The position numbers and the translations under genes were made by a program. DNA of 64,000 nucleotides from Coturnix japonica (taxonomy: Eukaryota; Chordata; Aves; Galliformes; Phasianidae): assembly GCF_001577835.2 (NCBI RefSeq), contig NC_029529.1, positions 11,109,380 through 11,173,379 on the forward strand, in the 5' to 3' direction. Every line of letters begins with the position of its first letter. The stretch's first letter is position 1. This document shows positions 1 through 12,900 of this stretch, in pieces. The notes beneath the pieces were generated by a model. That model did not search any database and had not been told where the DNA came from. It saw only the letters and a program-made list of their open reading frames with translations.

Positions 1-756
1 GACCAGCCTTCCAGCTTGTCACGCTCGTGATCAAGTGTTTTTACTCCATTGCCCCACTCAGCAACCCAACACCAAGGACTCAGCACAGAGAACAGTTGCA
101 TCTGTTGTTTGGGAAGACTGAGAGTAACAGCAAAGCTCCGGAGCAATACACATTGTTTCACAGATTTCCTTGTCAAGAGTTCTCGTGAGAGGTGAGAACA
201 TAACAAAATGACATCAACTCCTTAAGCTGTATCCATACAATCATTGCCCTCCATCCTGTATATAGCTTTCTAGAGCAAGCAGATACAACAGCCTACCAGA
301 ACATGCTCTTCTGTAACACAAACCATCCTTATTATCTTTCAGTGGCTATATCAGCTGCAGGATCATACAGAAAGGTTCCCAAGTTCACAGCACACCTTAT
401 AAAGGAAAGGCAGAAGCAGAGTACAGCAAATAGAAAATCATTGCTAGAGATTCTTTTCCCCGTAATACCAAGACCACTGAAGAAGCAGCCCGACCTCAGT
501 CCTGAAATACAGAGTCAGGAAATCATTTACATGAAAACACCTTTCAGAAACATCCACCTTACTTTCAAGATTGATTGTCAATTGCCTAAACATTTCAGGT
601 TTTTTTTCCTGAAGCTAAATTTTGTATGTATATATATACATATATATACATACGAAAGTACATAAATAGAGCAAGCAACTCATGAGCAAAATGGTGAGGT
701 TTCCCCATCCAACATCTCTCATGGCGCAGCCTGAGCCCTCTGAATCAATCACTCAC
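1..756 (-). other. ADCY9: ADCY9 intron 2, 5' part
   Basis: Downstream of the exon 2 donor (AAAG|GTGAGT read on the minus strand) the sequence carries no coding-like frame. It holds a short TA/TATACA microsatellite and otherwise unremarkable intronic DNA. ADCY9 continues beyond the left edge, so the C1b remainder, second membrane domain and C2 catalytic domain are outside the window. Confidence 0.85.
624..653. repeat. TA / TATACA microsatellite
   Basis: An alternating purine-pyrimidine run of GTATGTATATATATACA type, about 30 bp, inside ADCY9 intron 2. It is a simple repeat with no gene role visible. Confidence 0.8.
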
Positions 757-929
757 CTTTGGCTTTTCCACGTGTTTTAGAGCCTTGGTGGAGTCAGTGG
801 CGTTCTCAGCCGAGGGAGCTGCCTGCATCCTGGCTCCATCCCCAGCCTCCAAGCTGGGAAGCAAGGCTTGCGAGCAGCTGCACTGGGGTTCCTTCACCTT
901 CTGACCAGAGATCAGATAGGTCTTCAGTC
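757..929 (-). CDS. ADCY9: ADCY9 coding exon 2
   Basis: The acceptor is CTAG|GACTGAAG after a T-rich tract and the donor is AAAG|GTGAGT. The exon completes the glycine codon split from exon 1 and adds 57 codons, ending in phase 0. It opens with LKTYLISGQ, the conserved end of the C1a/C1b boundary of type 9 adenylyl cyclase, followed by a cysteine/serine stretch (KVKEPQCSCSQALL). The rest diverges from mammals, as expected for the poorly conserved C1b region. With exon 1 it gives residues 1-622 of a protein that is about 1,350 residues in mammals. Confidence 0.93.
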
Positions 930-3900
930 CTAGAAAAAAGATATAAACAGTGAGAACCACGGGAAGACAAAAATAACACTACTTTGGACTTGTCAAATAA
1001 GAAATACAGTTGCTATCAAAGCACGACGGAGGCTCGGGAACAGCACAGAAGGAGTACCAGGGAACAGGCAGCAGGAACACAGACATTCTGTGCAGAGCAG
1101 TGACAACCAGGATTGCCCAACATCTGCTGCCCCAGATCGCAGAGACTGGGACCCGCAGCAGCAGCCATGCCTGACACATGCCTGCTTTACTCCATTTGCA
1201 CTCAGACACTGGAAAAAAGAGCTTGGGCTTTAGGCATTGGTTTCCAAGCTGTAATTTGAGCTGAGACATTAACTCTTTACTTTTGGAAAAGGGTTTGAAG
1301 CCTTTTTTTTATAGCGAGGTCTGGACCGACATTGCACTTTTGCAAAGCAGTGTGTGTTCCCCCCCTCGCGCTCTCCATTTCTTGCAGGGATGTGGCAAAG
1401 CTCCCTCAATGCTTGGAAAAGGAAATGGCGTTTCAGCGCTAGAAATTCTGACGGGTTTTCATAGTCAGAGCAGACTTCACATTTCTAAAGAACAAACTCA
1501 ATCTCTCACGCCCACACGCACACCCTGCAACTGTTGCATGAGCTGAAGCATAATTGGAAGCCAGATCCCTTATTAAAGGCCAGACCGGTAAATACTGTGC
1601 TGTACCAGGCTGCTCTGCACCAAAAGCCTGCTCAAAAAACAAGGATCTGAGTCTTGTTCAGAATAGTCCTTATTTCCTTTCCCTTGTCCAGGCACAAAAC
1701 CTAAAGGGCTGCTAATCACATCTCTTCCTGTGCTGAAATGGGTCGGTTTTGTTGCCATCATGTGGGAAATCTCCCACCTCGTATGGATGGACACTGCCCT
1801 GCTCTGGCGATGTGGAAGGCATCAGCTCAGAGCTGAGCAGTGCCCCTGGGTTGTGGTACAGGCTGGCGCATGGCACTGCCCCCTGGGTGGTGTCCCATGC
1901 CACCCCAAAGCTGAATGTTCATTGCCCATCACTGGAAGCTCCATTGACACCATGGCTGCTGGCTCCGCACTGGGCTCAAACCATCCCCACACATTTCCCA
2001 TTATGGGATGTCTGCCCCTGCTCCCATTCACACACAAGGCTCTCCTAGCAACTAACCGCATTCAGCATCCTCCTTCCACAGGATGAAACCTGGAAGCAAA
2101 CACAGCGTGCTCCAGCCCTCGGAAGGCAGCAGCTTTCTGTTCCAATAGCAGCTGACGTTACGATAAAGGTCATTCTCTTAAAACTTTCTTTAGAGATCCC
2201 ATAAACATTTTTTCACCCGTGACACGTAACACAGACAGCGCTTTGTCTGTAAGCTTTCCAATAAAAATAAGTCAGGCAGCCTGATAGCAGTTTTTCAGCT
2301 CCTCTGTGCAATTCCCAGCACCTCCAGCCCAGTCCATGCAAGAACTGACACCCATGTGGTCACATACTGGTGCTCAGAGCCCTGTGTATCCCCCATACAG
2401 GGCAATGGGGTCTCAGGGGCAGCTGGTCCCAATGCTTCTGAAACCCTTCGTGTGCAGAACAGCCCCCAGCAGAGCTCTGTCTGTAAGGCTGGGGCATCCC
2501 CTCCAGCAGAGCAATAGGCCCTGCATCAAACCAGCCATGCCCCCTTTGCTAAAAGGCTTTATATTAATGATTCTCTTTCATTATTCAACTTCCCATTAGT
2601 TTCCCTTAAGAATCCATGCACTCTAATCACTTAGTCACATTTCTTTGCAAATAATTACTAAGCATAAGTTCATAAAACAGTTAATTGAGCTCTGTTTCCA
2701 TAGCCCTCTGCTTCTGCATTATCCACAGATGGAATCTGCAGAGCTGCCCCAGCCTGCAGCAACCACAGGCCTGCTATCTCAGTCATTTAACAGCCATTTG
2801 GTACAACTCTGATACAAGCTCCTAGCAGCGTATAGGCAGCTCATGCAGAAAGCTGAGCATTTGGGAGCCAGATTTTGCTCCTTTCTTCCCAAACTCATTG
2901 GTTCTCACTCACTTTTGGGTTACACTTCTTTGCCATCCATCATTTCTTGCTTTCACTTTTTGATAAAACACAGTGCAAAGTCTTTCCTTCAAAGTCACCA
3001 TCTCCTTACTCAGCCCCGAATATAGGAGTGAAGGAGCTGCCATCCAGCACCTGCCACTGCAGAGAAAGGGAACCATGACCTGCACTGGGGTTTCCTTGTA
3101 ACATAAAATATGCTGCCATTCAATTTAATGCTCTAGAAGATCAAATACTGACTGCAATTATTACCACAGGCACCCAAAGGAGCTGCTGATCAAACCCCGC
3201 TCAGCCTGAGGAACCAATGGATGAAGCTTTCACCTCTTGTAGAGCACCCAGGCTCCCTCACAATGAGCCAAATGGGCATCTTCAGAGCAGAACCCAGGGC
3301 AGTGCCAAGGAACACACAACTCCAATTGAAAATCAGGGGTGTGACTGCTGCAGAAACTATTGTTTTTTGTAAAGATGTGAAGATCTATAGGTACAGTGTG
3401 AATTCAAGGGAGCTGTAAGGCTGCAGCAGGTCCCCTGACAAACCTATGGGACACATCTCCCGCTGCAATACACGACTGCACTCTAACAAACCGGCCTACC
3501 TGGAACAGCACACGTTGAATGTATGGAGCAACATTTCCTGTGGCTAAACTTAGAATGGAATTTATGAGCCAACTTGTTATCTTAGGCCTCTGGAAAGTAG
3601 AAACAATGATAATAAGAAACAGAACTTTTCAGGCTGGAAATACAAAAGAAACTCCCCAAAAACAAAACGCCAAAACCTATCTTCATAATCCCAGAAGAAT
3701 TGCAAAGAGACGGGGAAATCAGAGGCGTCTTCTGTGTTATGGAAAACCACTGCTATCCTTGTGCCTTTGTTTAGCAGAACACTTACTTCTGATCAGCTAA
3801 CAGACAGCAACGGGCTTGGAATACGCTGATCAACAACACGTGTGCAGTTTTGGTACTTGATATCTGCAAGCTGCAAGTGGGAGCCTCATACCTGAATCCA

Positions 3901-6900
3901 GTGCATGCATTTGGAGCTGTGCTGCTAGCAGGAGGCTGCTGCCCACCAAACAGCTCACTAATGAACTTAGAAAAGCTTTTATAAACTGGACTGCAAAAAT
4001 AAAAGGTGGGATGGCGAGCAGGACTGATCAGCAATGAGAGCTGTAGGGCTGCGTTTGTCTGTTTGCTGCTCCATCAGTCTGCTGATAGAGCATCAGCAAC
4101 CACGGTGGGCAGTGAGAGCTCACCCACCTCACTTCCAGCTGGTTTACTCACCCAGCACACCGTCTGCCTGCCACACTTAGGGGAAGGAAGCATAGGTTTC
4201 CATCAAGAGGCAGGATGGGGATTTGGTAGTCCTGCCTGGGTGCTCTGCACAAGAATCCAGGGGTCCAGTCCACTTATGAAAGTGTTGCAGGTAATGCATG
4301 ATCTCTGTCCTAAGGATTCCTCACAAACCTTCAGAGATGCACAGCATTCCTACATGCCGTGTACTGGGGATGAGCTGCTCCATATGCTCTCTGCCTTGTG
4401 CCCACACCACTCAGTGCTCCCGGACACCCTGCTGCAGCCCTGGACTCTATTCAGCTTTAGAATGACAAATTCCATGATTTGATTACACCTGTTAATAAGC
4501 ATCTCCTGTTATCTTATTGGTTTTAATTTTCACACTTATTGACCACAGCACCCTGTGGGAAGGAATGAGCATGGTGAGCAATGATGCCATTTTGGTACCC
4601 AACAGCTGCCAAAGCAAGAGCCAACCAAGCATAGAGGAGCCCGGCTGCTTCTGAGTGCTGGAGGCACAGTCTGGGGCGGGCAGAAAGGGACTCCAGCAAA
4701 AGTTCAGGCAGCTCCAGGATGGTTGGGGATGGGAATTGATTTCTTTTAGACCAAAGCAGCATGGCCTGGCAGAAAGTAATCAGCAGTTCCACACTGGAAA
4801 ATTTCACCTATCCTTGCCATGGGCATTTTAGAAAGGAAGCAAAGCAAGTGTGTACAATGCACGGAAAGGACTCCAGGGTGAAACAATAGTGTGATGCAAC
4901 TGGGCCCATCCAGGCACTTGGTAACGGAGCGAGCTGTTGTGGCTCCTGGTCCTAACAGAGTTTTAATAGAATCCAGACAAGAGAATGCAGCAAACAAGAT
5001 TTGAGAAGCCTCTGTTGTCTCACGGCTGCAGTCTGTGTGCTGACAGGGCCGCAGGCAGGCAGTCACTTCCCCCTGCAGCACAGCACACGGGTAGGCTGGC
5101 TGCCATGCACACACCACAACCAAATCAGGGGCTGGTGGGCTCTGCACATGCTGCCACTTTTTGGTTGAAGACTGGTAACAAATGGCAACCTGACATTTAG
5201 AAGGTAAGGAAAAAAAAACCCATACAACAAACAGATGCAATACTCCCATCAGCTGTTTTCTAATCATTGTTTTTTCCAAGCAACGCATCGAACGGTATTG
5301 AAAGCACACAGCACGCTCCAATGTTTTTGCTTAGGTCGTGAAAATAGATCATCACAGGGATCTTGTGACCGCAAATAGGAGAGCTCTAACTTTACAGTTC
5401 CCGAATATCCATCACTCAGGGGTAAGAATGAGCCCCCTCGTATCAGTACTGGACACCCACAGGTGCACCGTGCCAGATCTTTCTGCTGCAGAAAGCAGCA
5501 ATGACTGCAGCAGGGAAAGCACTGCAGAGCTCTGGGCAATGTGAGCACTGCCTCCCTCCCACCTGCTCAGTGTCTCAAGGAAGATCCCCTCAAGCATTTA
5601 CCTGAGAGAACAAGTCAGAAACATCCTTTGGACAATGAAAACATGGCGTGAACTTTGAGCAAAGCGCATTCACCAAAGTGACACTGAGAAAAGGTTTGTT
5701 AACTTGATTATCCAAAGTCAGCATCAGAACGATAGAGAAAGCATCCTTAGGGGGGGTTAAACCTAAAGAAGTAAGTTTGCATTTCACAGCTAAGTCCATC
5801 TTTCTCCCCACAAGGCAATCTGAGCTGGGTGCTGCAGGCAGTGGTGTCAGCACCACTGCTGCCCTCAGGGCCCCCCCATGCAGGTGGGCTGCAACAGAGC
5901 AGAGCCGTGGAAGTGATGGTGCACTGCTGGGTGCAGGCATGGCACAGTGCCACCCCTGCACCATGCCTTGTGCAATACAGGCAGGCTTTTGTGATTCAAG
6001 GGGAGCTGTTATGAATAGCTCGTGCACCGCTTGTTTACACATGGTCTGGGGTTTTAAACGGTTGCTAATTCAGTACTGAAAAATAAAATGCAAATAGCAG
6101 TGCTGCAGGAGGTACTTTGTGCAGCTCCTATATATTGTTATGGCAAACACAGGTAAGGAGGGGAAGGAAGGAGCGCTGCCATCATTTAAGCACACATCAC
6201 CACACAGCTCTGTTTTCAGTCTGATTGCACACTCCAAGCAAGGAGCATTCAAAGCCCTCCCAGCACAAAGGATAGAATCATTTGAGAGACTCTGCTGAGG
6301 AGCAACTGCTGCCAGATAGTGAGTGTTGTGTCTCCCAGCACAGGGCATCAGCCCTTTCAGCAGCTCACCACCACCCCATGACCAACAGATCCAAACACCT
6401 GAGCCCTCCCCAAAATAAAGCTCCAGTCTCCAGCTCTGAACAAGAGGCACCTCAGACCTGCAGAAGCACCACACAAACGATTCTGCTTACACTGCATGCT
6501 CGGAACTGACCACCCTGAGCACTCTGATGCAAACCAGCGTGCAAGACAAGTTTTGGGACATGCTGAATGCTTCATGTTTTGCAAAGACAGAAACACACAT
6601 TTAGGGATTCATTACAGTAAAAGCAAACATGATCAGGCCTCTTCTGCTCCACAGTGAGATTCAGGAATCATTTATGGGCAAAGCAACATCCCTTCAATGA
6701 ACAATACATACAACTCCTAAGCAGACACTTCAATGCTACCCTTACCCTCCCAGCACTCAAGCATGTTCCTATCCCTATTTTACAAGGCTGGTTTGTTCCA
6801 AGATTCAAATGACCGCACTGACTACGTTCAGATATTTCGATGCCACTTTGTTAAATGCTGGGAATGAGTGCATCCCCTGCCCAGCAATGCCTACATAGGA

Positions 6901-9900
6901 AAGCAATGCTGACAGAAGCCCGAGGAAGGCTGAGCATCTCCTCAGAGCCACTACGACCCAGGCATTCAAAAACAAAATTCCTCAATGGAGACCAAGGCAT
7001 TCTGTGGGATTGCTCCCTCCCTGAGGGCAGGGATTGGGGTTTCAGAGGAAACCTGGTGAATCACGGTGGTTTTTAGCTTACTCATCACAAAAAGCATATA
7101 TACATGCATTATTTTTTTGTTAAACTGATAACTTTGAGGAGAAAACAAAAAAGAATTGCTTGTTATCTAATCTAAGAAACACCATGAGCTTGTTTGAATG
7201 AGAAGGAGAGAGCTTTTTCTTGCCTTCTCATTTGCACGCGCTGTTTGATGCTGAGGGAGCCCTGCAGAACCAAGCGCTGGCACTTTCCAGCACCTCCACA
7301 AGCTAAGCAGCCCCATCTCTTGTTTTAAAAGCAGCTGAATATCTGGAATATTACAGCTGTGAAACCAACAGAGATGCATGGGAGGTTTCAAAACAGGAAA
7401 ACCAATGGCATTAAAACCTCCTTTCAGTTTGCACACGTTCCTTCCAGGAATCTGGAATTAAAGAACTGATGGAGTGACAATAAAGGCACCGATCTCATGA
7501 GATGAATTTAAAGAGAGCACATGGCTTCCAGGTTAGTGTACAGGTTACCCAGGACACATATCCCCATTGCCAGCACCAAATCCTCAACCACACAAGTCTG
7601 TGTCTCAGCCTTCCCCTCGTTTCTGCCTGCACTAACCCATAATTCAGTGACTTCTTTCCAAGCAGCTGCTGGGTCTAAAAAAGTCCATTTTAATTTCTCA
7701 TCGATCCAGGCCGCTGGGATTTCATACCAGAGTTCACTTGGGAAAATGGAACAAGAGCACATAAGCTTATAGCTGAGAAAGGAAATGCTTTCCCAATAGT
7801 TACTGGAGGGCTCCACTGAGTCACAGCCATCTACCGAAGGCATTACTCAACTGGATGTCCTGTTTGGAGAACCCAAAGGATATACAGTGTATGGAAACGA
7901 CACAGTGTTACAGAATTTCTCATATGAAGCATATGCAGCCTCCTTTAAAATCTATGAAGCTGTCAGAATCTTAAGGAGCGAGCTCTGGCTTTGAACAGAG
8001 GTGTGCTTTTCATCTTCCATGTCAAAAGCATAAGAAGTGGTTTGCTTTAGAGGGAAATGGATTATTTCAAACCTGCTCTCCCATCAGCACCCCGGCACAG
8101 GCACAGCATTTGTCTTTCAGCCGGGGCTGCACATTCCCCAGGAGGCAAAAAACCCAGCAAGCAAAGAAACCTGGAATAAAAATGTAGCAGAAAAACAAAG
8201 AATCTTTCGGTGGGAAAGCTGCGTTGCTTTCAAACTGCCACTTTATCTCCTGGAGGGTACAGCAAGTTCAGGCAAACGTGTGCCAACTCAAACAGGGGAG
8301 GGTGCAAGCAGCAGCATGACAGTCGGGCTGGGCTGCAGGCAGTGGATGCTCCAGGGGCTCAGAGGGACAGAGCAGCACCAGGAACCAAATAGAGTTGGAT
8401 GGAAAAAAGCCCCGTCTTGAGAGCTGCTGCTCTCAAAGCAAATAAGTAAATACACTGGGTTCTACTCAAGTACATCTAGGTCTATTTTTGCTTGATGCAC
8501 TAAGAAAGGGGACACCAGGGAGGCTGTGGGACCTCCATCCTCAGATATATTCCCAAGGCAGCCAGACAGAGCAGCAGCAGCTCCATTGGGAGCAGGGCTT
8601 GGGGCCAGGAGCTCCAGAGGCTGCTGTAGCCTGCACCATTCTGTGAAGCCAACCAGCTGCCATGTGAAGTTCTCTTAGTCTCAAAGATGTGCCATGCGAT
8701 GGATTGGGTCAGATTTCAAGCATCCTGCAGAAGAAGCCATAAAGAAAAGGGAAATTTCCAAGTTTTCATCGTACACTATTTAAAAAGCCCTTTTGGTGCC
8801 CTGATCACACAAAGGCAGGTCACAGCAGGTCAGCTCAACAGAGGAACTTCTTCAGTTTGCATAAATCACAAACTGACCAAAACCACAGCCTAGCCCCACT
8901 CTGCAACCACCGCTGCAATTCAGCACAGTGGTGTTATATGCATCCCATCTTCCATGGGGCTGAGTGCTGCAATCTGCCTGCACGCCATAAAACATCTTCA
9001 GTTCCAGTTTCCACCTGTTTCCTTTGAGGAGGAATATATACAATACACAGTGATGGGCTGGATTTCTACTCCTGCCACTGAAAGAACATAGACTTGAGAT
9101 GACCTGGTTCACCTGGTACTTAGCATAAAGGTTACACCCAAAGAGCTGCAATTTTACATGCTCAAGTAGCGATTTTACTGCCCATTTTTTTCTGCAGACA
9201 GGCAGGGTGTACTTGAAGCAACTGCCTGCTTCCCAGTTCAAAAGAACACACAGCTCTTATCTCCACTACCATGCACACTTCCAGGAGCATCCAGTCAATG
9301 AAACAGCATTTGGATTACCACGCTCCATGCCCATCTCCAGAAGCTTCCCTCTAAGGGTGTGTATCACAGCGATACTCCCTTGGTTAAATGGTTAGCCCCT
9401 ATATTTTATGAGTTTTCCTTTAGAGGTTTATAACACACGTGAATTTTTGCAAGCAAAGGTTGAAAACCAGCAGGGATCGAGAAAACTGTAAACAATGAAA
9501 TCATGTAAAGCCTTCATGGTAAAGTCTTCCTGAATTCAGGTTTGATTGGAATATAGCAGCCTGGGAAATTATGGCTCTAACCCACAAACAAGCGAGGGAA
9601 TGTTTGGTAACCCCAGGCAAAAATCCCCTGGCCTCTCAGCAGCACAGTTCAGGCCGAAGCTTTACATCTATTTATAGACCTCGGGCACATATCACTACAA
9701 TAGCTGATTGTGCTTTGCAGCTGTTTTGTATATCTAGAAGGGCAGGAAAGAACAGACTGCACTTTGATCATTCCCTTTTTTGGAGTATTAAAACAACAAC
9801 AAAAAAATGCCATTGGAAAGGACTCGGTATTTTTGAATCACAAGGTACCTGTTCCAAGAGCCACAGCTCACGCTCAGCAGGGAGCGCTGGGCCACACGGC

Positions 9901-12900
9901 CCGTTGTTTACCATCACTGTAAATACGGGCTGCAGAAAATATTTGTTCTGGGAGCATGCAAACTATTTCACCTATCACGGGAGCAAGTGCCAAACCTACT
10001 CACAGGGATCTACTCCCCAAAGCATCTGCTGTGAAGTGACACATGAAATTAAGATGCAAAGTGAAGCACGCAGCATTGCTGGGGAATGCAAGGATGAAGC
10101 TTTTGCTCAAGATATTGTTATAGGAGGAGGATTAATATCTGTGCTACACGCAGCACTCCCCAGCCACACACATGAGGATGCTCATCACTACGGTCAAACA
10201 AACCTCATTCAAAGAAAGGATGGAAATGAGCACCAAGCAAGTAACTGCAAAGACCTCGTCATACCATACCCATCCTGCCAGAGAAACATTTCTAATCCAT
10301 TTCTGATTATCGCAGTAAGATGTAAAATGAGATAACTCGTGCACTACAGCCACACACAAGTTTGAAAGTTCATTTCCATGCAGCCACATGCACCAAAGTA
10401 CACAAGTAGTTCAAAACATGCAAACAAACAGTCTGTAAAAGTGACTAAATCAAGAGAAAAAGAGTACCATGACTGAAGGGGCTGATACGTACCTCTGCTG
10501 CATCTGCCTTGTTTATTAAAGGCACGGTTCTCAGGGATAGAGGGCTTTTTATTTTAATGTTTGAAGGGCACTTCAGAGAATGTTCTTGATTTTCATTATG
10601 GCATCATATTGATTTCATTATATATTTTCATTATATTATGATATTCATTCGGTCAACCATTTTTTTACCTATCAAATGAACTTTGCAGTGCAGACTTAGC
10701 CACGGCCATCGCTGGAATACGAAAAGCATTACCTGTGACCGAGATAACTGCTCAACAGAGGGATGACTCTCCATAGCATCACTCCTAAAGCAGAACATGC
10801 TGAGCATGAAGTTCAAATGTCAGGTTGGCTCCACGTGGGCCAGACTTCAGCTTGGAGAAGAGAAGCTGCTGTGCAGCCTCAGCACAGCCATGGGCCCATG
10901 TGGAGGCACAGCCCACATCCATCCCCCACCTCATGCTCCATCACAACACAGACACCATTGGCTCATAAAATGGCAAAGCAAAGCAAATTCCACGCTAGGC
11001 CCACAGTGGATGGCAAACTGCTCCAATTGCAAAATCCTAACCCTGCAGAGCACCAAAGATCAGCCTCCAGAGCGCCAGCAGATCCAAGCCCTGGCCCAGT
11101 GGGATGCCCAAGACCAGCAACACCAGCTCCCAGAGCAGGCAGCCCAAACCCAAAAGGTGAACAGACCCCATAGGCTCACTCAGGCCCTCCACCGACTCAA
11201 CACTGAGGAACCATCTTCCTCGATGGGATCAGCCAGCCCCAAGCCCAACGCAGTGCAGCGACATGCTCCTAGGGCTGACCAGCTCCTTGCCCGCTCCCTG
11301 TGCCTTGGGGCCGTGTGCCCAGCGCTGGCACAGCAGATGGCAGCCATCCCAGGCTTCCCAAAATATCAGTGCAGCTGCTCATAGCGCTGCCCTCGGACAG
11401 GCCGCGGTGCCTACCAGGGCTCGGGAAATATTTTTACAATTAAGACATTACACACAGTGACCACTATTTATACTTCGATATGTCAGCCTTAAATATTTAC
11501 TTTTCCACTCACTCAGTTTGCATTATATGCCAACGGATCGCTTTCTTGCATCATTTACAGAGCTTATATGTACTTAAAATTCTCTCAGCAATAAGGCAAC
11601 AGCGTTACTGTAAAACAACTCAAAGTAAACAATGAGGAAAAAAAAATCTTTGCTACTTTTTATCTCAAATAGATTCCTACTGCAAAGATGAACCATGTTT
11701 TTAAGTAATAGATTTGTTTGCCCTCTTCCCAGTGATAAAGTAACAGAGTATTTAAAGAAACCAGAACTAATTTGAACTTTCAACCTCTGCCTGGGCCTTG
11801 CAGCACTGCATGGTGCCCACACATGGGCTGGCTCCATCCCACCCTGCTGCCCTACGGCCCTGGAAAGGATGACCCTGGTTAGGGCAAGGAAATGTTTGCA
11901 CTTCTAACCATACCACATACCAGGGCTGTACTGGCAGTTACTGGACATTCTTCCCAGAAAGCAGCCTGCTTGGCAGCCGTATTTCAACATGGAACTGTTT
12001 CCTTTTGCAGACCCAAAGCCAAGCACTGTTGTGGGTGCGGGCATGGCCTCAAGGCTCCAGTAGATGATGGGGATGCCCATCGCCACTCCTGTTCTTCCTC
12101 TCCCATTCCTCACTTGCAGCGAAGTACAGAAGAGATGCTCCAGGCTGGGTACTACACTACTTCCTTTCTGGTTTGCTTGCTACAGACCCCCTGAGTCTAG
12201 AGTTAACACAGATCTACTAGGCTGGAAAAGGTCTACAGATGCTTCCAAGCAAAACAGAGCCAACTCCTTCCCAAAAAAGAACAGTTATCCTCATCGCTTC
12301 TTCTGCCATTGAGAATCACATCTTTAAATTTTCCTACTATTCAAACCAGATGAAGTAGAGTTCAGAGAATGAAAAGCCCTGAGATTCACTGCCAATCCAT
12401 CAGAACACAGATTGTGTAACACCCCAGATCATCTCCCACATAAAACAAAAAGGACAAGCATGACCCTTTCCAATCAAACTTCCAGCTCTTTCCTCAGGTC
12501 TCCTATCCTGAAGTGGCTGCAGCACTGCAAGGAGGGAACAGCCACCCGCAGGCTCTGCTGCACGGCTTCCATTCCCCTTCCAGCTGCCTGCTCCCATTAC
12601 CTCACTTGCTCCTCCAGCCATCCCGGGCACTGCACCGGCCCTTTTTGTGCCTTCCATCTCCAGCCTCAGAGCGGAAACCTGGAAGGAAAGGCTGGAAGGA
12701 AGAGGCACGGGGAAAGTGAAGATGCTGGAGGCATGCAAGGAAATAGTTTCTAAGGCTTTATTAAAGCTAAAACGCTTTTTCCAACTGGTGATTGGAAAGC
12801 AGAAGTAATCTCACAATCCTAACCCACATGAAAGAGGGAGGCCATAATCCAGGCAGCCACTGAGCACCACCTGCATCACATCAGCAGCACAAAGCTCACA

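Noticed and set aside
4746-5321. 191-codon minus-strand open frame in ADCY9 intron 1
   Set aside because: Begins at a non-ATG codon in the listed reading, Cys/Leu-rich by chance, no bias and no family match.
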